DNA of 64,000 nt from Lentisphaeria bacterium (lineage in GTDB: Bacteria; Verrucomicrobiota; Lentisphaeria; Victivallales; Victivallaceae), in NCBI GenBank assembly GCA_022009855.1, contig CP091727.1:2294001-2358000 (forward strand). The letters are read 5' to 3'. Positions 60,086-64,000 of the stretch are shown here, in pieces (positions within the stretch are counted from its first letter, which is position 1; each line of letters starts with the position of its first letter). The notes beneath the pieces are model-generated. The model saw only the letters and a list, made by a program, of their open reading frames with translations, was not told the DNA's origin and ran no database searches. The translations under genes were made by a program, and so were the position numbers.

Positions 60086-62118
60086 CCTGTGAGCAATACT
60101 TGCAGCCAGCCACAATGCAATAACAGGCCCAAGCGGTTTCTGTTCATAGATATAGCTTTGAAGGGTAACAGAAAGAGCAATGGAAAATCCCAAATACAGC
60201 CAAGTAATGACGATCAGCGGAATCCTGTTGATGACTTTGCATTTTCTTCTCGGCTTTTTTCTCACAAGATGCCAACAAAATTCAAAAATAATAGCTACAG
60301 ATGCCCACATGGTATCAAAAGCAAAACCGGCAAACCAGATAAATAAAGTAGCCACGGTAATGATTCCGATCTTCGGAATGGGAAGCAATAAGATATCCCT
60401 TTCTGAATAAATCAAATAAATACCAACAGCACTCATTAGAAAGCAAAGAACTGAAACACTGAAAGTCAAATAATCATACCAGTAAAGACGAATCGATCCA
60501 GAAGAATCCTTGCGGCCGACTTTGGGAACAGGAGGGCAATGCCGTTCAAATTTTGCCCCACAAACCCGACGACATTTCTGTTTAATAGTCCCTCGGACAT
60601 AAACGTCACCATTTTTCAGAACACGTCCCGACTGCCAAAAAATGTATCCCACTTGACATTGACCACGAGGGCCACCCGTTTGTAAAGTGGTAAATTGTAC
60701 AATATCAACCTTGTAATCTTTCTGTTCAGACCAACCTTCAGAAAAATTGTCAGATTTATTGTAATCGCCTTTCATGCCGCCGGATTTGCTATCGCCGAAG
60801 TTCTGGCTTCTCCGTCGTAAAACTTCCTGCCAATACTATCCGCGGCCCATTTATTGGTGTTATAATCACCATTTTGACAGAAGATCTTGGTTCCAAGATT
60901 CCCCAACAAAGAATTCGCCTGTTCTTTCCCATAACCATTGTATAAATTATCCAAATTCTGAGTAGCATAAACAGTCAAAGTACGACTGGAACGAGCAGTA
61001 GTCTGAAAAATCTGATCATAATCAAGCGTAAAATACTGACATTCGTCACCCCACAAAAAAAACAGGCAAAGCATCAGGATCAGAAATATCCTCACGACGC
61101 TCAATCATTTTCTCAAAACAAAGTTTTACAATCGCTGCAGTCATCTGACCAACCAAGCCATGACGTTTCACATCTTGATCAACAATGAGAATTTTGCCCT
61201 TTCGATACAAATCTTCTATAACCAGGGAACTCTCTTTTGCTCCAAAACAACGACGAAATTCTCCTCGCAACATGGCATCAGCAAGAACCGTAAAAGACGA
61301 TATAGTATTACTTCGAGTTCGATCATCCAGATTAGGAAATTCAACGAAGAAAAAATTCAACCCAAGTTCGAAATCAGAATTGTCACCATGACCATTCAAA
61401 ATAGCTTTAACAAACAATTGAGAACAGTATTCTTTCATCGCGGCAGATTCTTTCCTGTTATCCGTCCCCTTGAAATACTGCACCTCAAATTCAGAAATTA
61501 CATCATCAAAAACTTTTGTCCCTTCTTTGAGTAGAATCTTATTGCTTTCATAAGTACAAAAAACTCTGCAACATAGCCAGATAATTTTTTTGTGATTCTG
61601 CCATATCCTTGTTCCGGGGAACAGTATCAATTACGGATTTGATATTGGGAAGGGTAACCGCCTCTCCAGCCATTACCAAAATGGTAATCGTATTACGCAA
61701 AACCTGTTTAATGGCATTCTGCCAATATTCATCGGAGGTACCACCTTGTTTTTTGTCTTTGGTGATCTTCACGACTTCCAAAAAAATATTGACAACATTT
61801 TCCACCTGTCCGCCACCAGATTCTGACGGCCGGGAAAACTCATAGTCCAAAAAGCAAAAAGTTTCCCGACTTAAAAAGAATAATATCTTTATCACGTCCC
61901 TGTTCTTTTGCATATCCAATCCAGGTATCACACTCATCAGGCTTAGCACAAAAAACAATACCACCATACCCCAACTCAAAAACGCATGGCAATGCTTCGT
62001 AAAGGGCCAGAAGACTTACCGCTACCGGTCATTCCGAAACAAATCAATCCCGTAGCAGCATCGCGTGTCATCCAGGAATTTCCTCAAAATTCATAATTTC
62101 CGTATCCAGCACCGACAT
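60044..62118 (-). CDS. VirD4/TraG-type coupling ATPase with C-terminal membrane domain (frame breaks)
   Basis: ATG at 62118 with GGAGG in the end of the preceding gene: MSVLDTEIMNFEEIP, then TGLICFGMTGSGKSSGPL (Walker A by residue 30, no N-terminal membrane segment), FCAKPDECDTWIGYA, QVLRNTITILVMAGEAVTLP, DDVISEFEVQYFKGTDNRKE, ILIVDQDVKRHGLVGQMTAA, LPVFFVWGDECQYF (Walker B), FQTTARSSRTLTVYATQNLD, WAADSIGRKF. The unbroken frame from 60775 carries DIVQFTTLQTGGPRGQCQVG (coupling-protein C-terminal motif) and then about four membrane helices (YLTFSVSVLCFLMSAVGIYL, IITVATLFIWFAGFAF, IVITWLYLGFSIALSV). Breaks near 62065, 61990, 61850, 61560, 61060, 60800. About 690 residues. Confidence 0.78.
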
Positions 62119-62121
62119 GAT

Positions 62122-62580
62122 TCAACCTCCCAACACACGATATAAGTAAAAAATCCCAATTCCTGAAAGAATAATAAGCAATCCAGACGCACCATAAAAT
62201 ACAAAACGTTTTCCCCAGGATTCACGATAATCCGCCAATAAAAGGCGAATTTGAGACTTTGCAAACAAAAACTGGCGGGTCGTCAGATATTTAACCTTTT
62301 CCAGAAACGCCTCATTGACAATATCTGCACGCTTTTGGAAAACCTTGTTTTGTTGCTCAAGTCGGACTGCAAGTTGTTCCAACGATTCTACAATCAAAAT
62401 TTCTTCCATAATCAAAGACCTGAAAAGATCCTGCTGAAACAAATCCTCATTCAAAAGTTTCTCAATCTTCTCACGAGATGCTACTCCATCAGCAACCAAA
62501 GAATCAATAGCCTGCGCCAATAAAGGAGAACAAATTTGAAGATTACTCTCAACAGTTGTATCATTTTCCTGCACGTTCAA
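62122..62580 (-). CDS. Small protein with C-terminal membrane anchor, element-encoded
   Basis: Intact 152 residues. A helical soluble part (LLAQAIDSLVADGVASREKI, FRSLIMEEILIVESLEQLAV, RLEQQNKVFQKRADIVNEAF) ends in one membrane helix (YGASGLLIILSGIGIFYLYR) and VLGG. The same layout and a similar tail are found in the upstream gene at 62595. It lies 3 bp before the coupling ATPase start and contains its Shine-Dalgarno sequence. It may be a transfer-complex or exclusion protein; no family recognised. Confidence 0.65.
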   Translation of the reverse strand: MNVQENDTTVESNLQICSPLLAQAIDSLVADGVASREKIEKLLNEDLFQQDLFRSLIMEEILIVESLEQLAVRLEQQNKVFQKRADIVNEAFLEKVKYLTTRQFLFAKSQIRLLLADYRESWGKRFVFYGASGLLIILSGIGIFYLYRVLGG

Positions 62581-62594
62581 ATCTCTCCTGTAAA

Positions 62595-63039
62595 TTATTC
62601 AAAAATACGACACATATAAAAAACGCTAAGAGCCAAAAGAAAAGCCAAAGCACCCCCAGCCCCGCAAATCACCAACCTTTCGAACAATCTTTCCCGATGA
62701 ACTCTGCGCACGCGCTGGAAATAGGAACGAAAAAATGTTCTTGCCGTCGAATATTCTTATTAACATCTTCCAGCCAGTCAGACTGATCGAGAGCATATGA
62801 TTCCACAGCTTCCATATATTGTTTTTGGATATTAGTTGAAATTTGCTGAATCATACGAACAATCAATTCCTGCCTCAAAATCAGAAGATAAACAAAATCA
62901 TCCGAATATGCTTCTTCAAAAGCCCTCAAATATTGTACAATGGGAGCAGTAACCCCCCCCTGCTGGAGAGCGCCTGTAACGCCATATCCCGTAAAGACGG
63001 CGTCACAGACATTTCTGTTTTGATATTAAAATCCTGCAT
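62595..63039 (-). CDS. Second small C-terminally anchored protein (two frame breaks)
   Basis: Starts MQDFNIKTEMSVTPSLRDMA, LQALSSRG; correcting the run of eight G/C near 62957 gives VTAPIVQYLRAFEEAYSDDF, VYLLILRQELIVRMIQQIST, NIQKQYMEAVESYALDQSDW, then after a break near 62675 a membrane tail ICGAGGALAFLLALSVFYMC ending RIFE. About 147 residues. The tail (GAGGALAFLLALSVFY against GASGLLIILSGIGIFY) and helical body mark it as a likely paralogue of the gene at 62122, 14 bp downstream. Confidence 0.6.
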
Positions 63040-63104
63040 ACAGCCTCATTATTAGTGAAAAAGAGACGGAGCTGCCAACAGAAGCAGGCTCCGTCCCCTT
63101 GATG

Positions 63105-64000
63105 TTAGCGTGCCCTTTCAGGCACTTTTGACAGCTCTTTTGAATCCGCCGGCGAAGAATGAGTCGGAGCTTTCGGCTGAACTTTCATAATTTCTGCAAA
63201 GTCTTTTTGCGTAAGTTTTGCCTTTTGCTCCGGAGTCATCGGCGGAATCTGATGATTTGCAATTCGCTTTTCAATGATTGTCATCTGACTCGGAGAAATC
63301 GGATCATTGGCGACGGCATCTTTGATCATCTGAGAAGCCATCTCTTTGGAAACATTATCTGGAATCTCCTGAATCTTCCCCTTTTCGCGCAATTCAGCCA
63401 AAACTTTTTTCTGAGCATCGGAAGCCGGAATTTCGCTTGCCGGAGTTAATCTTCTGCTCCGACCGAGGAAGTTTTTCCATACCGATATCAATCAACCGTG
63501 AAGCTTCAGCCCGAGTCATGGATGAAAACTCCTCATTGGGAATACGAGACAGTTTGTCTTCCTGAACAAACCTTGCAATCATATTCTTTTGAGCCCGTGT
63601 AGCCGGAGCACTTTCAAGCAATTTTCCTGCCTCGGCAAAGTCAGATTTTCAATCTGCTTCTGACTCATCTCCGGAATGGCATGAGCTTCCACCAATTTGG
63701 TCAGAGCTTCTTTCTGATTGGCACTGGCCGGCCCATTGGGATCCCGTTCCGCAGGATCACGGTAAGCTTTGTCAAGAATCCGACTTGCCTCTGCCGAGGT
63801 AAGTTTGTAACTTTCCAGCGGCTCAATCCGTTTTTCTGCAACAAGATTTTTCACGGCTTCAATCTGTTTGTCCGTCGCCGGAAGCGATCCAATCAATTTG
63901 GTGGCCTGCAAAAGTTGAGAGCCTCAACCTCTTTGGCCGAAATAGTCGGAGATTTGAAGAAAGTTTTCAAAACATTCTTCGAAAAGGCATTCTCATTGAG
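63105..64000 (-). CDS. Repeat-containing element protein, partial (N-terminus outside window; possible relaxase tail)
   Basis: At least five repeats of about 45 residues: PATDKQIEAVKNLVAEKRIE with LTSAEASRILDKAY; PASANQKEALTKLVEAHAIP; PATRAQKNMIARFVQEDKLS with MTRAEASRLIDIG; PASDAQKKVLAELREKGKIQ with VSKEMASQMIKDA; ISPSQMTIIEKRIANHQIPP with LTQKDFAEIM. The unit is P-A-(T/S)-x-x-Q-(K/I)-x(6-8)-V plus L-T-x-x-E-A-S-x-x-(I/L). Breaks near 63905, 63640 and 63450. The position beside a coupling ATPase in a mobile element suggests the C-terminal part of a relaxase or other DNA-processing protein, but the decisive N-terminal part is not visible. Confidence 0.6.

Larger units (their letters stand above)
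56126..64000. mobile_element. Left part of an integrative conjugative or mobilisable element
   Basis: GC content falls abruptly at about 56125, inside the pseudopilin 5 gene. The region contains a tyrosine recombinase next to the junction, an excisionase-like protein, a second recombinase-like protein, a VirD4/TraG-type coupling ATPase and associated small membrane proteins. The right end lies outside the window, so att repeats cannot be checked. Confidence 0.75.

Overview
The window is a stretch of GC-rich chromosome most likely from a Lentisphaerae-type (Victivallales-like, PVC group) bacterium. This is inferred from five pseudopilin-like proteins with FTLIELL leaders and H-X9-DG-type C-termini set among secreted glycosidases, a lipid A aminoarabinose cluster, and the general house-keeping content. 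No rRNA or tRNA gene was found. Most genes over about 500 bp carry one or more single-base frame breaks. Nearly all of these lie in homopolymer runs, and conserved family sequence resumes immediately in another frame, so I treat them as read or assembly errors and give whole-gene coordinates across them.

Left part (1-19.2 kb), core genes: arnB (5' end missing), an ArnT-like GT83 transferase and arnC for L-Ara4N decoration of lipid A; holA; then on the minus strand YkgJ-like, gmk, coaC and a lipoprotein; two unrecognised envelope proteins; folK; fmt and rng on the plus strand; then a long minus-strand block ftsK, RodZ-like, aroQ, accB, accC, Asp23-like, AmaP-like, maf.

Middle part (19.2-56.1 kb), accessory carbohydrate region: a three-member family of roughly 195-residue secreted proteins, each driven by an exact TTGACA-17-TATAAT promoter and an identical Shine-Dalgarno leader, and each followed by a related hairpin; several cassettes in which a pseudopilin gene sits directly beside secreted carbohydrate-active enzymes (beta-helix protein, GH-A clan hydrolases, heparinase II/III-like protein, ADP-ribosylglycohydrolase-like protein); local regulators (a GntR helix-turn-helix fused to a solute-binding-protein domain, a GntR-LacI type, IclR, two AraC); an FAD-oxidoreductase pair; and an IS66-family element that has destroyed a GntR regulator.

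Right part (56.1-64 kb), mobile element: GC content drops sharply inside the first codons of the fifth pseudopilin gene. Beyond that point lie a tyrosine recombinase, an excisionase-like protein, an unknown protein, a second recombinase-like protein lacking key residues, and, on the opposite strand, a VirD4/TraG-type coupling ATPase with C-terminal rather than N-terminal membrane segments, two small C-terminally anchored proteins, and a repeat protein running off the window. I read it as the left part of an integrative conjugative or mobilisable element inserted in the pseudopilin gene.

Best candidates for undescribed biology are the three-copy secreted family with consensus promoters, the pseudopilin-enzyme cassettes, the regulator with a solute-binding domain, and the mobile element with its unusual coupling protein.
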